Counted from the stretch's first letter, positions 26,113 through 35,365 are shown. The stretch is 64,000 nt of DNA from Chryseobacterium sp. LAM-KRS1 (GCF_013184525.1 NZ_JAAOIZ010000006.1:1-64000), one strand, 5' to 3'. A program made the numbers and translations. The notes: generated from the sequence alone by a model not told the origin.

Positions 26113-26613
26113 ATGACAATCGAAAACAATCATGTTGTAGCTGTAAGTTATATACTTCACACTATCGAAGAAGACGGAAGTAAAATTCTTGTAGAAGAAA
26201 CAACAGCAGAAAACCCACTTACATTTTTACACGGTGTAGGAATGATGATTCCAAAATTTGAACAAAATATCCTTGGTTTGAAAGCTGGTGATAAAGTATC
26301 CTTTACTATTCTTCCTGAAGAAGCTTATGGTGAAAGACAACCGGATGCCATTGCACAATTACCGATTGACATGTTTAAAGAATCCGGTGTACCTCCTGTA
26401 GGAGCTATTTTACCTTTGTCCGATAATCAAGGGAATAATTTTCAGGCATTGGTAGTAGAAGTTACTCCAGATGTTGTAATTGCAGATCTTAACCACCCTA
26501 TGGCTGGAAAAGTATTAGATTTTCAAGTGGAAATTTTAAATACACGTCCAGCTACGGAAGAAGAGTTATCACATGGCCATTCTCATGGGATCGACGGAAC
26601 AGATGTTCACTAA
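26113..26613 (+). CDS. SlyD-like FKBP-type peptidyl-prolyl isomerase
   Basis: A 166-residue cytoplasmic protein with the split FKBP fold of SlyD: LTFLHGVGMMIPKFEQNILG, GDKVSFTILPEEAYGER, then an inserted-flap domain (about 85-135) and NHPMAGKVLDFQVEIL. The tail HGHSHGIDGTDVH is histidine-rich, as in SlyD, where it binds nickel. It catalyses prolyl isomerisation and acts as a chaperone. It has its own promoter and terminator. Confidence 0.93.
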   Translation: MTIENNHVVAVSYILHTIEEDGSKILVEETTAENPLTFLHGVGMMIPKFEQNILGLKAGDKVSFTILPEEAYGERQPDAIAQLPIDMFKESGVPPVGAILPLSDNQGNNFQALVVEVTPDVVIADLNHPMAGKVLDFQVEILNTRPATEEELSHGHSHGIDGTDVH

Positions 26614-26619
26614 AAAATA

Positions 26620-26650
26620 AAAATGTCCGATTTTTTCGGACATTTTTTTT
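26620..26650 (+). terminator. Terminator of the FKBP gene
   Basis: AAAATGTCCGA pairs with TCGGACATTTT around five T residues and ends in eight T residues. Confidence 0.93.
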
Positions 26651-26672
26651 ATAATCAGTTTAGCAAGTATTT

Positions 26673-27050
26673 TTAATCTAAAAATTCTCCGGAAACATAG
26701 TACCATCGATCGTGCATTTTCTGGAAAACAGAAAATTCATGATGAACTTGTGGATTTCCATCCTGATCAATGTAGTGGGCTTTAAATTCCACATGGTTTA
26801 AAGCAGGTGTCCGGATAATTTCAAGTTGTACCCATTCATTAATCTCTCCCCATTCCTGCAGATCTTTTTTATTGTGGTATTTACGTTTTCCGGGTAGAGT
26901 AGTTTCCATCAGATATTCACCATTGGGGATTGCGAAAGCCGAAAATCTGGAGCGCATTAATGCTTCAGCAGTTGGAGCATGCTTCTCTCCGGTGTGATGG
27001 GGTTTGCAACATTCAGCGTATAATTTACCCGAACAACATGGACAATTCAT
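26673..27050 (-). CDS. YchJ-like SEC-C metal-binding protein
   Basis: A 125-residue protein with an N-terminal SEC-C zinc motif (CPCCSGKLYAECCKPHH). A YchJ-type domain follows, with PTAEALMRSRFSAFAIPNGEYLMETT and WVQLEIIRTP...VEFKAHY, as in UPF0225 proteins. The role is unknown; metal binding through the Cys/His cluster is well supported by the motif. Monocistronic. Confidence 0.88.
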   Translation of the reverse strand: MNCPCCSGKLYAECCKPHHTGEKHAPTAEALMRSRFSAFAIPNGEYLMETTLPGKRKYHNKKDLQEWGEINEWVQLEIIRTPALNHVEFKAHYIDQDGNPQVHHEFSVFQKMHDRWYYVSGEFLD

Positions 27051-27127
27051 TTTTCAATTTTTTAAAATACAAAAATCACGATTTTTTATCATAATACCAC
27101 AAATTTCACATTATGTATTTTACAAAT

Positions 27128-27157
27128 AAAAAGCATTCATTAATTTGAATGCTTTTT
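27128..27157 (-). terminator. Terminator of the M3 peptidase gene
   Basis: AAAAAGCATTCA pairs with TGAATGCTTTTT around a 6-base loop, directly after the peptidase stop codon on the minus strand. Confidence 0.9.
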
Positions 27158-27162
27158 AATTA

Positions 27163-29304
27163 TTATTTAATAAACCCTCTGTTTCTCAATAAAGGTTTTA
27201 TATCCGGATCATGTCCTGTAAAATCTCTGAATGCCTGGTTCAGGTCTACAGAGTTTCCTACAGAAAGAATGTATTTCCTGAAACGGTCTCCATTTTCTCT
27301 TGTTAAGCCGCCATTATTTTTGATCCATTCCCAGGCATCATTATCTAATGTTTCAGACCATAAATAAGCATAATATCCCGCTGAATATCCACCGCCCCAG
27401 ATGTGCGCAAAATAAGGTGTATGATATCTCGGTGGAACAGTAGCCAGATTAAATCCATGCTTGGCAAGGGATTGTTTTTCAAACTCCAGGACAGGAATAA
27501 GCTGACTTTCATTTGTTACTGTGTGCCAATCCATATCCAGTTCTGCTGCCGAAACCAATTCGGTAGTCATGTACCCCTGATTAAAAGTTCCCGCTTTTTT
27601 GATCTTATCAACCAATGCTTGTGGGATAGGTTGCTTAGTTTCATAATGAAGGGCATAGTTTTTCAGAATAACAGGATCCAGAGCCCAATGTTCATTAATC
27701 TGTGAAGGGAATTCTACAAAATCTCTAGGGACATTAGTTCCGGAAAGAGAAGGGTACTTCTGGCTTGCAAACATTCCGTGTATTGAATGTCCGAATTCAT
27801 GGAACATGGTAGAAACATCATCATAACTGATCAATGAAGGTTTACCGGGTGCCGGTTTCTGGTAATTGTAGCAATTTACAATCACAGGTTTTGTTCCTAA
27901 AAGGTAAGATTGCTCAACAAAGTTACTCATCCACGCACCTCCGTTTTTAGAATCTCTCGTGAAAAAATCAAGATAATAAATAGCAATTGATTTTCCGTCG
28001 TGGTCAAAAACCTCATATGTTACCACATCAGGATGATAGGTTGGAAGGTCAGTTCTTTTTTTGAATGTAAGCCCATAGAACTTTTCGGCAGCATAAAAAA
28101 CTCCTTTTTCTAAAACTGTGGTTACTTCAAAATAAGGTTTGATTTGATTTTCATCCAGATCAAATTTTGCTTTTCTTACCTGTTCTGCATAGAAATTCCA
28201 ATCCCAAGGCTCTACTTTAAAGCCTCCTTTTTGCTGATCGATAAGGTCCTGGATATCTTTTGCTTCACGTCTTGCAGTTTCTACTGCTGGAGTTGCAATC
28301 TGATTCATCAGTTTAGTAGCTGCTTCCGGCGTTTTAGCCATCTGATCCTGGAGTTTCCATTCTGCAAAGCTTTTTTTACCAAGGATCTGGGCTTTTTTAA
28401 GTCTTAGTTTAGCTAGTTTTTCGATAGTTTCCCTTGTGTCATTAGCATCTCCTTTTTCAGCTCTCAACCATGAAGCCTTGAATAGTTTTTCACGGGTAGC
28501 TCTGTTTTTAAGATTCTGTAATAGCGGCTGTTGTGTTGTATTTTGTAATGCTAATAAATACTTGCCGGGTTGTCCTGCTGTTTTTGCATCCGCTGCTGCT
28601 GCTTCAATTTCATCAGCAGAAAGGCCATCAAGTTCCTTTGCGTCCGAGAAGAAAACACCCCCCTGCTTTCTTGCTTCCAGTAATTTATTGGAGTATTGAG
28701 TGGAAAGCGAGGCCAGTTCCTGGTTTACTTGTTTTAATTTTTCTTTATCCGCCGCAGAAAGATTAGCACCAGCGATCTCAAAATTCTGCTTATAATATTG
28801 TAATAATCTCTTACTTTCAGAATCTAAACCATCCTCTTTAATAGATTGTATTCTTTTGTAAAGATTGTCATTAAGATACATTTTATCAGAGTGCGCTGCA
28901 AAAACCGGGGCGTATTCTTCATCCAGTGATTGTAATGTGGGATTCGTATTTGCGCTTGTTAAATTCGAAAATACAATCAGGGCTCTTTTTAATACCTCCC
29001 CGCTTTTCTCCAAAGCGACAATTGTATTTTCAAAAGTAGGTGTTGCCGGATTGTTTGCAATTTTAACAATTTCAGCATCATGCTGTTTTAATCCAAAATC
29101 AAAAGCAGGTTTAAAATCTTCATTCTTAATTTTATCAAATTCCGGAGCCTCATACTGAAGCTTACTTTTTTTCATAAATGGATTTGAAGAAAGAGAAGAA
29201 TCTGGTACAGGAACTTCCTGTTGAGTATCGGTTTTTTTCATTGTAGTACAAGAGTAGTTAAATGCCAAGGCAGAAATTAATAATACCGATGAAATATTTT
29301 TCAT
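27163..29304 (-). CDS. dcp: M3 family oligopeptidase (Dcp-like) lipoprotein
   Basis: A 713-residue zinc metallopeptidase. A lipoprotein signal has Cys19 (AFNYSCTTM). The long helical N-terminal region is followed by the M3 catalytic domain with the zinc motif HEFGHSIH (in STMFHEFGHSIHGMF) and later FVEFPSQINEHW and YSAGYYAYLWSETLD. Length and motifs match peptidyl-dipeptidase Dcp. It probably degrades peptides in the periplasm, matching the DPP-IV gene upstream. Monocistronic. Confidence 0.93.
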   Translation of the reverse strand: MKNISSVLLISALAFNYSCTTMKKTDTQQEVPVPDSSLSSNPFMKKSKLQYEAPEFDKIKNEDFKPAFDFGLKQHDAEIVKIANNPATPTFENTIVALEKSGEVLKRALIVFSNLTSANTNPTLQSLDEEYAPVFAAHSDKMYLNDNLYKRIQSIKEDGLDSESKRLLQYYKQNFEIAGANLSAADKEKLKQVNQELASLSTQYSNKLLEARKQGGVFFSDAKELDGLSADEIEAAAADAKTAGQPGKYLLALQNTTQQPLLQNLKNRATREKLFKASWLRAEKGDANDTRETIEKLAKLRLKKAQILGKKSFAEWKLQDQMAKTPEAATKLMNQIATPAVETARREAKDIQDLIDQQKGGFKVEPWDWNFYAEQVRKAKFDLDENQIKPYFEVTTVLEKGVFYAAEKFYGLTFKKRTDLPTYHPDVVTYEVFDHDGKSIAIYYLDFFTRDSKNGGAWMSNFVEQSYLLGTKPVIVNCYNYQKPAPGKPSLISYDDVSTMFHEFGHSIHGMFASQKYPSLSGTNVPRDFVEFPSQINEHWALDPVILKNYALHYETKQPIPQALVDKIKKAGTFNQGYMTTELVSAAELDMDWHTVTNESQLIPVLEFEKQSLAKHGFNLATVPPRYHTPYFAHIWGGGYSAGYYAYLWSETLDNDAWEWIKNNGGLTRENGDRFRKYILSVGNSVDLNQAFRDFTGHDPDIKPLLRNRGFIK

Positions 29305-29536
29305 AAAATTACTTATTATTGAAGCATAAAGATATTAAAAACTAAACTATAATAGCTGCTTTCCGGTAAAGTCTTTCCTGAAAATAACATGGTCGCAGAA
29401 TTTAAATCAAAAATATAAGATTTTACCTTTGGTCAGTTTTAGGAATGTAATTAACTAAACAGTTGTAATATTTTTTATACTTTAGTTGTTATTAATATAA
29501 AAGAATACTAAAACTTAAATTAAAAAATTAATACAT
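29305..29536. promoter_or_regulatory. Divergent promoter region, M3 peptidase / DUF2807 lipoprotein
   Basis: A 232-bp AT-rich gap. Near-consensus -7 elements lie on both strands: TATCTTTA toward the peptidase and TACTTTAG (about 29478-29485) toward the lipoprotein, each one mismatch from TANNTTTG. No ORF or RNA structure was seen. Confidence 0.4.
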
Positions 29537-30352
29537 ATGAAAACGACGACTCTTTTTATTTTTTCAACTTTAATAGCAGTGTCTGCATGTAATGAAAAAT
29601 ATGACAGGAAAAACAAGGAAAAAAGTGATTGGGTTTCAAAGGTAGTGGACAAAGGAAGCGGCCCTATCAGAGAGAAAGAATTTAAAGGCGAGTTCGATAA
29701 AATTGAGGTTTCTCAGGCTATTGATGCTGAGATTATAAAATCTGAAACTGAAAGAGTAGTGATCTCTGCACCAGAGAATCTTATTGATGAAATCCTTGTA
29801 GATAATACGGGTGGGAAACTTCATATCCATTATAAGCCGGGAATCAGAGTGATGAATCAAAATAATGTTACCGCTAAAATTTATGCCAAAGATTTTACCA
29901 AGCTTGACGCAAATTCTGCCGGAAAAATCACAGTTAAAGATAAATTTACCCAGGAGAAAACGGATATAGAAATTTCCAGCGCGGGAAGTGTTACCGGAGA
30001 TCTGGAAGCGAATAATTTTGAAATTTCAGCGGGTAGCAGCAGTAGTTTTGAAGGGAAAATCTGGGCTGTTGACTTAGAAATTGATGCTTCTTCAGCTGCA
30101 AGCATCTCATTAACGGGGAAATCTAAAAATGCAAATATTACATCCTCTTCAGGAAGTAGCGTATCTGCAGAGCAGGTTCTTGCAGAAAATGTAAAAGCAG
30201 AAGCTTCCAGCGGAGCAAGCGTAGAGATAAGCGCTACATCCAAAATAGATGCTAATGCATCTTCAGGCGGAAGTATCGATGTTCACAAAAAAGGAAATGT
30301 AACTTCTGTAAATAAAGAAGAGAGTAGTGGAGGAAGCGTTAATATACACTAG
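29537..30352 (+). CDS. DUF2807 (GIN domain) lipoprotein
   Basis: A 271-residue protein. It has a lipoprotein signal with Cys18 (IAVSACN) and the start of a GIN domain (EFKGEFDKIEVSQAIDAEI). A repetitive Ser/Ala/Gly-rich beta-helix follows (about 120-265), with recurring ISSAGS, ISAGSSSS, SSSGSSVS and ASSGASVE-type turns, each roughly one helix rung. Function of the family is not established; it is surface-associated in this phylum. Its stop lies 3 bp from the stop of the convergent antiporter gene with no terminator between. Confidence 0.88.
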   Translation: MKTTTLFIFSTLIAVSACNEKYDRKNKEKSDWVSKVVDKGSGPIREKEFKGEFDKIEVSQAIDAEIIKSETERVVISAPENLIDEILVDNTGGKLHIHYKPGIRVMNQNNVTAKIYAKDFTKLDANSAGKITVKDKFTQEKTDIEISSAGSVTGDLEANNFEISAGSSSSFEGKIWAVDLEIDASSAASISLTGKSKNANITSSSGSSVSAEQVLAENVKAEASSGASVEISATSKIDANASSGGSIDVHKKGNVTSVNKEESSGGSVNIH

Positions 30353-30355
30353 ATA

Positions 30356-32242
30356 TTAATCTTCAGAATCCTCTTCTTCTTCTTCTTCAACGGATGAGGC
30401 ACTTTCCCAATCTTTATTATCGAAACTAAGATTATCAAATGCCAATAGCTCCTCCTCTCTTTGGAGGAGTTCTTTTGTCGTAAACAGGAGCAGTTCATCT
30501 TCTTCTTTTATTTTTGCCAGCCTTCTGATAGATGCTTTATCTATGGCCATAAATCTCTGTCCGAGACGTCTGGCAGCATATTTTCTCATGCCTGTTTCAT
30601 GAAGAACGTCTATAGCCATGTCTACAGCTGTGCCCAATGTTTCTCTGTAAATTTTATCAACACCTTTATTGAGATAGCTGTATGCATCAATTCTGTTTTT
30701 AGCTCTTACAAAAATTTTCACATCGGGATAATGCTCCCGGACAAGATCAGCAATAAACATATTATCATTAGGATCATCAAGGCAAAGGACCAGTATCTCG
30801 GCATCTTCAATTCCTGCCGCACGTAAAATCGGAATACGGGTGGCATCACCATAATAGACCTTAAAGCCATAGCTACGCAACAATTTTACCCGATCAGAAT
30901 CTCTGTCCAAAACAGTTGCTGAAATCTTATTGGCTTTTAAAAGCCGTCCTACCGTACTTCCAAAGTGGCCGAACCCAACAATAATAATTTTCTTTTGTGC
31001 AACATCGCTCCCCAGAATATCAAAATCGTGATCAGTATCCGGTTCTTCTTTGATAAATTTAGGTGTGAAAAATTTGTCATTTACAATCAGAAGAAAAGGA
31101 GTAATACACATTGTAATGGCTGTTACTGCCATAAGTTGGTCATTTAATTCAGGACCGAGTAGGTAAAGATCAGATGCGTAATTTATAAGGACAAAAGCAA
31201 ACTCTCCGACCTGAGAAAGGGCAAACGCATAAAACAGACTTTGAGGAGTGTCTATTTTAAAGAATTTTCCGATAGCATAGAGAACTATAAACTTTACGAT
31301 CAAAACTGCAAAAACAGTAGTGAATATAAATAAAGGATCATCCTGGATGATATTGAAATTCATCGTTGATCCTACACTGACAAAGAAAACCGCGAGCAAT
31401 AAACCTTTAAAAGGGTCGATCTGTGCTTCCAGTTCATGTCTGAATTCACTGTTTGCAAGCATGACGCCTGCAAGGAAAGCACCCAATGCCGGAGACAGAC
31501 CAATGGCAACCATAAGTTCGGCAACCCCGATAACAAGAAATAGGGAAGAGGCTGTTAACAATTCGGTCATTCCGGATTTCGAAACATATCTTAAGAAAGG
31601 AACAAATACATACCTTCCCAACAGAATAAGGATTGCTACTCCAAAAAGTACCGTTGCAGCCTGTAGCCACTCAGGAAGTTTCTGAATAATCACCTGTATT
31701 TCATTGTTATGGTTTCTTGGTTTATAATGTGCTATTACAGGCAGTATGGCAAGAATGGGAATTACAGCAATATCCTGAAATAATAAAGTGGAGAAAGAGG
31801 CTTCTCCTGCTGTAGTTTTGAGGTTGTTCTTTTCCTGTAAGGTCTGCAATACAATAGCAGTAGATGACAAAGCGAAACACATTGCTACAGCAGTAGCCTG
31901 GTCTGCTCTCCATCCAACACTGATGAAAACCAGAATGAGCAGGGAGATGGTGAGAACCATTTGGGTTAATCCCAATCCTATAATCTTTTTCCGCATTTCC
32001 CAGAACTTCCTGGGTTCCAGTTCTAATCCTACTAAAAATAAAAGCATGATTACGCCAAACTCACTCGCATGCATGATATCATTGACATTCTTGCCTGTGA
32101 GCTTAAGTACGTAAGGACCAATAATGATTCCTCCTGCAATATATCCAATGACGGAGCTTAACCCAAATTTCCTGGCAAGTGGAACCATAATAATGGCTAC
32201 ACCCAGAAAAAGTAACGTGTTAATTGCTAAAGAAGATTCCAT
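30356..32242 (-). CDS. CPA2-family K+/H+ antiporter, KefB/KefC-like
   Basis: A 628-residue protein. About 12 membrane helices (1-390) carry the conserved CPA2 segments GPYVLKLTGKNV, LSSTAIVLQTL and IDPFKGLLLAVFFVSVGS. A cytoplasmic RCK/TrkA-N domain follows, with the NAD-binding motif GFGHFG from residue 423. The C-terminus is strongly acidic (EEEEEEDSED). Such proteins exchange potassium for protons and are gated by nucleotides or glutathione conjugates. The upstream KefF-like gene (8 bp gap) is its probable ancillary subunit. Confidence 0.92.
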   Translation of the reverse strand: MESSLAINTLLFLGVAIIMVPLARKFGLSSVIGYIAGGIIIGPYVLKLTGKNVNDIMHASEFGVIMLLFLVGLELEPRKFWEMRKKIIGLGLTQMVLTISLLILVFISVGWRADQATAVAMCFALSSTAIVLQTLQEKNNLKTTAGEASFSTLLFQDIAVIPILAILPVIAHYKPRNHNNEIQVIIQKLPEWLQAATVLFGVAILILLGRYVFVPFLRYVSKSGMTELLTASSLFLVIGVAELMVAIGLSPALGAFLAGVMLANSEFRHELEAQIDPFKGLLLAVFFVSVGSTMNFNIIQDDPLFIFTTVFAVLIVKFIVLYAIGKFFKIDTPQSLFYAFALSQVGEFAFVLINYASDLYLLGPELNDQLMAVTAITMCITPFLLIVNDKFFTPKFIKEEPDTDHDFDILGSDVAQKKIIIVGFGHFGSTVGRLLKANKISATVLDRDSDRVKLLRSYGFKVYYGDATRIPILRAAGIEDAEILVLCLDDPNDNMFIADLVREHYPDVKIFVRAKNRIDAYSYLNKGVDKIYRETLGTAVDMAIDVLHETGMRKYAARRLGQRFMAIDKASIRRLAKIKEEDELLLFTTKELLQREEELLAFDNLSFDNKDWESASSVEEEEEEDSED

Positions 32243-32250
32243 ATATTATT

Positions 32251-32772
32251 TCATTGATTCAATAGTTCCATAAACTCTTTTTTATGAAGAATAATTTCCT
32301 TTTTCGTAAGCTTATTGGCTTCATAAACGATTTTAATATTTTTGATATTGGCTTTAAAAACATTTAAAGAAACAATTAATCCACTGATTAGCTCGTCAAT
32401 CGTGTATTGATATGTTCCTGTTTTGGTAAAAGACCGTTCTTTCCCTCCTGTTGTGACCAGAATGTATACCTCTTTGCCTTCAAGGGGATTATATTCTCCT
32501 TCTTTAAGCCAGTCGCGATCAAAAACCTCATCAATCCATAATCTCAACAAAGGAGGCATTCCAAACCAGATAATCGGAAACTGAAAAATAAAACGGTCAT
32601 AATTTTTCAGCCGTTTTCTTTCTCTAAAGGCAGCAATGTGAAAATCCGGATAATCTTCATAAAGATCACGAAGCGTGAAATGCTGATGACGAACATAGAA
32701 ATTGATAAGCTCTACATTCGAGTTTGAATGTTCCAGATAAGGATGTGCAAAAACCACCAATGTCTTTTTCAT
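32251..32772 (-). CDS. KefF-like NAD(P)H oxidoreductase (flavodoxin fold)
   Basis: A 173-residue flavoprotein of the NQO/KefF/YwrO family: TLVVFAHPYLEHSNSN (phosphate-binding loop), FQFPIIWFGMPPLLRLWIDEV and LVTTGG. In E. coli KefF is a quinone reductase that also activates KefC. The gene order KefF-KefC and the 8-bp gap are conserved here, so I read it as the antiporter's ancillary subunit. First gene of the operon. Confidence 0.9.
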   Translation of the reverse strand: MKKTLVVFAHPYLEHSNSNVELINFYVRHQHFTLRDLYEDYPDFHIAAFRERKRLKNYDRFIFQFPIIWFGMPPLLRLWIDEVFDRDWLKEGEYNPLEGKEVYILVTTGGKERSFTKTGTYQYTIDELISGLIVSLNVFKANIKNIKIVYEANKLTKKEIILHKKEFMELLNQ

Positions 32773-32909
32773 AATCCTGTTTTCAGTAAATATATTAAAA
32801 AATTAATAGAAAAACGATAGTTTTTAAGAGGTTTTGTTAATTTATTAATACAAAAACTTAAATTTTTTATTAAAATAAAGCAATAAAATGTTCTTATTTT
32901 AGTGTTTTA

Positions 32910-32943
32910 AATAAAAAAAATCAGTCATTATATGGCTGATTTT
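32910..32943 (-). terminator. Terminator of the LemA-TPM operon
   Basis: AAATCAGTCA (32918-32927) pairs with TGGCTGATTT (32933-32942). On the minus strand the stem is followed by a run of eight T residues. Confidence 0.88.
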
Positions 32944-32963
32944 ATATTTTGTTAATGTGTATG

Positions 32964-33770
32964 TTACCACCCTCCGGATGCACCTCCTCCGCCAAAACTT
33001 CCACCTCCTCCGAAGCCGCCAAATCCACCTCCTCCGGAACTTCCGCCACCAAAGCCTCCACCGCCGAAGCTGCCCGGGAAAGGGAAGAATCCGCCAGGAT
33101 AATTTCTGCGTCCTCTTCTGTTCAGGATTACATCGTCATCATCATTATTTCCGCCCCCACCTCCTCGGTTCCCGAAGAGAATAGCCAAAATAATAAATAT
33201 GACGAAAGCAATGATAAGAACTCTCAATGCCTTTCCATTTCCTTCCCCTGTTGTTGGTTCATTTACAGGCTTAAATTTCCCCTGAACGGCTTCCATAATG
33301 GCTGAAGTACCGCGGTTTATCCCTTCATACCACAATCCTTGCCTGAAGTTAGGAGTTACAATATAATCCAGTATTTGTCCGGAAACTGAGGCGGTAAGAT
33401 ATTGTTCTACTGCTCTTCCCTGCTGTATAGACATCGTCCTGTCCTGAGTTGCTATAAGAAAAACAATTCCATTATCTACCCCTTTCTTTCCGATTCCCCA
33501 TTTTTCACCAAACATTGTTGCCAGAAAATTGACATCTTCTCCTTTTGTACTTGGAATAATAATCACCTCAATTTCTGTAGATGTCGAATCTGCGAATTTG
33601 ATCAGCTTATTATTAAGATCATCTTTTTCCTGTTGTGAAAGCAGGTTAGCTTCATCATATACAGGATATAAAACAGTTGGTTTTTTAGGAATGGTATATT
33701 GTGCTGATACAAAAGTGTAAAAGCAGATCAATAGAAATGAAAATACTGATTTAAGAGAACGTAATTTCAT
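32964..33770 (-). CDS. TPM-domain membrane protein with Gly-rich tail
   Basis: A protein of about 268 residues. Its signal peptide is followed by a TPM domain (about 25-165: VYDEANLLSQQEKDDLNNKL, DNGIVFLIATQDRTMSIQQG). One membrane helix follows (LRVLIIAFVIFIILAILFG). The cytoplasmic Gly-rich tail ends GGGASGGW, typical of YgcG-type proteins. Third gene of LemA-TPM-TPM. The start at 33770 gives a normal signal peptide (MKLRSLKS); 33782 is also possible. Either overlaps the preceding gene by 20-32 bp. The role is in the envelope but not defined. Confidence 0.88.
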   Translation of the reverse strand: MKLRSLKSVFSFLLICFYTFVSAQYTIPKKPTVLYPVYDEANLLSQQEKDDLNNKLIKFADSTSTEIEVIIIPSTKGEDVNFLATMFGEKWGIGKKGVDNGIVFLIATQDRTMSIQQGRAVEQYLTASVSGQILDYIVTPNFRQGLWYEGINRGTSAIMEAVQGKFKPVNEPTTGEGNGKALRVLIIAFVIFIILAILFGNRGGGGGNNDDDDVILNRRGRRNYPGGFFPFPGSFGGGGFGGGSSGGGGFGGFGGGGSFGGGGASGGW

Positions 33771-34179
33771 TGGGGAGTTCATTGGGATTTTCTCCTTCTA
33801 CAGGAAAATATTTTTTTAATTCAATACCAGTCTCAAGAATGGCACTCTTCAAAGCTTTGTAATAATTTCCTTTGGCAAATTCAGAAGTTATATAGTCATG
33901 CAGGTGGTCCCAGAAATACTGATGTACTTTTTCATGAATTCCCGTATCACCAATAATGGTAAGGTATTTTTGTTCAAAATTAACATGGAAAAGTACTGCA
34001 TTTCTATGCGTGGTTTTGTGCATACCAAGCTTTTTAAAAACTTCCAGCGCTGTTTGGGCATGCTGGGTTTCCGTATGGGAATCTATATGCACTCTGATCT
34101 CACCTGTAGAATTCTCTTCCGCAGACTGAATAGCTTCCACCAGGGAAGCTATTTGTTGATTTGTCAGGAAATTGCTCAT
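33751..34179 (-). CDS. TPM-domain protein (soluble)
   Basis: A 142-residue TPM domain without signal peptide or membrane helix: SLVEAIQSAEENSTGEIRVH, TTHRNAVLFHVNFEQKYLTI and GDTGIHEKVHQYFWD. It is the middle gene of LemA-TPM-TPM and starts inside the lemA stop (TAATG), so it is translationally coupled. TPM domains were first described as phosphatase-like in plants; in bacteria they are linked to membrane quality control. Function here is unproven. Confidence 0.87.
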   Translation of the reverse strand: MSNFLTNQQIASLVEAIQSAEENSTGEIRVHIDSHTETQHAQTALEVFKKLGMHKTTHRNAVLFHVNFEQKYLTIIGDTGIHEKVHQYFWDHLHDYITSEFAKGNYYKALKSAILETGIELKKYFPVEGENPNELPNEITFS

Positions 34180-34787
34180 TATTCAGAGAAAACTTCTGGT
34201 GCTTTATTAGCTCCGGCTTCTGCTTTGAAATAAGGTTTTTCTTTAAAGTTTGTAAAATTCGCCAAAATATTATTTGGGAAAGTTTTTATCGTAGTGTTAT
34301 AATCTTTCGCAGCATCATTGAAATAAACCGTTTCAGATCTGATACTGTTTTCAATTGCGGTGTATTCTCTTTGGAAATTGATGTACTGCTGATCAGCCTT
34401 TAAATTAGGATATGATTCTACCACAGCCATTAATCTGCTTAAAGCTCCTGATAATTCTCCCTGTGCAGCCTGAAACTTCGCAAGGTCAGCTTCTGTCATA
34501 TTGGTAGGATCAATATTTATGGAGGTTGCTTTCGAACGGGCCTCTATTACTTTGGTTAAAGTTTCCTGTTCAAATTTTGAATATGATTTTACCGTTCTTT
34601 CGAGGTTAGGAATCAGGTTGGCTCTTTTCTGATAAACAGTCTCTACATTAGACCATTTGCTGTCAACATTCTGTTCTTTTGTTACGAAATTATTATATCC
34701 GCTTTTTCCCCAGAAGAAGATTACGGCAACAATGATAAGGAGAGCAATGCCAATAGTTCCGGCGCTCAAACAGCCTTTATTTTTCAT
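34179..34787 (-). CDS. lemA: LemA family protein
   Basis: A 202-residue protein with one N-terminal membrane helix (TIGIALLIIVAVIFFW) followed by a long helical domain: NFVTKEQNVDSKWSNVETVYQKR, IPNLERTVKSYSKFE and PNLKADQQYINFQREY. It has the standard LemA layout with the N-terminus outside. First gene of the three-gene operon with two TPM proteins, an arrangement common in the phylum. Confidence 0.94.
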   Translation of the reverse strand: MKNKGCLSAGTIGIALLIIVAVIFFWGKSGYNNFVTKEQNVDSKWSNVETVYQKRANLIPNLERTVKSYSKFEQETLTKVIEARSKATSINIDPTNMTEADLAKFQAAQGELSGALSRLMAVVESYPNLKADQQYINFQREYTAIENSIRSETVYFNDAAKDYNTTIKTFPNNILANFTNFKEKPYFKAEAGANKAPEVFSE

Positions 34788-34817
34788 AGTTTATTTTTTT
34801 AAATTTTTTGTGCTAAT

Positions 34818-34845
34818 CAAATATACAAATTATGTGCTAATTTTG
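34818..34845. promoter_or_regulatory. Back-to-back -7 elements, lemA operon and folA
   Basis: TATATTTG on the minus strand (34818-34825) faces lemA, and TAATTTTG on the plus strand (34838-34845) faces folA. The two elements are separated by only 12 bp, so each lies in the other's upstream region and the two promoters could interfere. Confidence 0.68.
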
Positions 34846-34860
34846 TGGAAAATTATTTGA

Positions 34861-35361
34861 ATGACAACAATTGTGGTAGCAATGGGGGAGAAAAATGAAA
34901 TTGGTTTTAATAATCAGTTACTCTGGCATCTTCCGAAAGATTTAAAACATTTTAAAGATATAACTTCCGGACATCCGGTAATCATGGGAAGAAAAACCTA
35001 TGAAAGCATCGGGAAGCCACTTCCTAACCGTACCAATATTGTTATTTCAAGAAAAAAAGATTGGTTTGAAGAAGGAATCCTGATCGTGGGCAGTATCAAG
35101 GAGGCTGTAAAATTTGCCAAGAAAATTGATGAGGAGATCTTTATAATAGGCGGAGGAAACATATATGAACAGACGATGGATGTTGCGGACAAGCTTGAAG
35201 TAACTTTAGTAAAAGCAGATCTTGAAGCGGATACCTTTTTTCCAAAAATAGATGGTAAAATCTGGGCAAAAACAAATGAAATTTGCCATGAAAAGGATGA
35301 AAAGAACCCGTATGATTTCTGTTTTCAAACGTTTGAGAGGATTAAAAGTAAACAGGATTAG
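34861..35361 (+). CDS. folA: Dihydrofolate reductase
   Basis: A 166-residue DHFR: VAMGEKNEIGFNNQLLWHLPKDLKHF, GHPVIMGRKTYESIGKPLPN and IIGGGNIYEQTM are the standard motifs (the acidic active-site residue is Asp in LPKDLKHF; Trp precedes it in LLWHLP). It reduces dihydrofolate for one-carbon metabolism. Its own promoter lies 15 bp upstream. A heptad array follows the stop codon. Confidence 0.96.
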   Translation: MTTIVVAMGEKNEIGFNNQLLWHLPKDLKHFKDITSGHPVIMGRKTYESIGKPLPNRTNIVISRKKDWFEEGILIVGSIKEAVKFAKKIDEEIFIIGGGNIYEQTMDVADKLEVTLVKADLEADTFFPKIDGKIWAKTNEICHEKDEKNPYDFCFQTFERIKSKQD

Positions 35362-35365
35362 AATT

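Noticed and set aside
32964..33190. Tandem repeat suggestive of a repeat element in GC-rich sequence
   Set aside because: It encodes the Gly-rich tail of the TPM protein; glycine codons explain both composition and periodicity.
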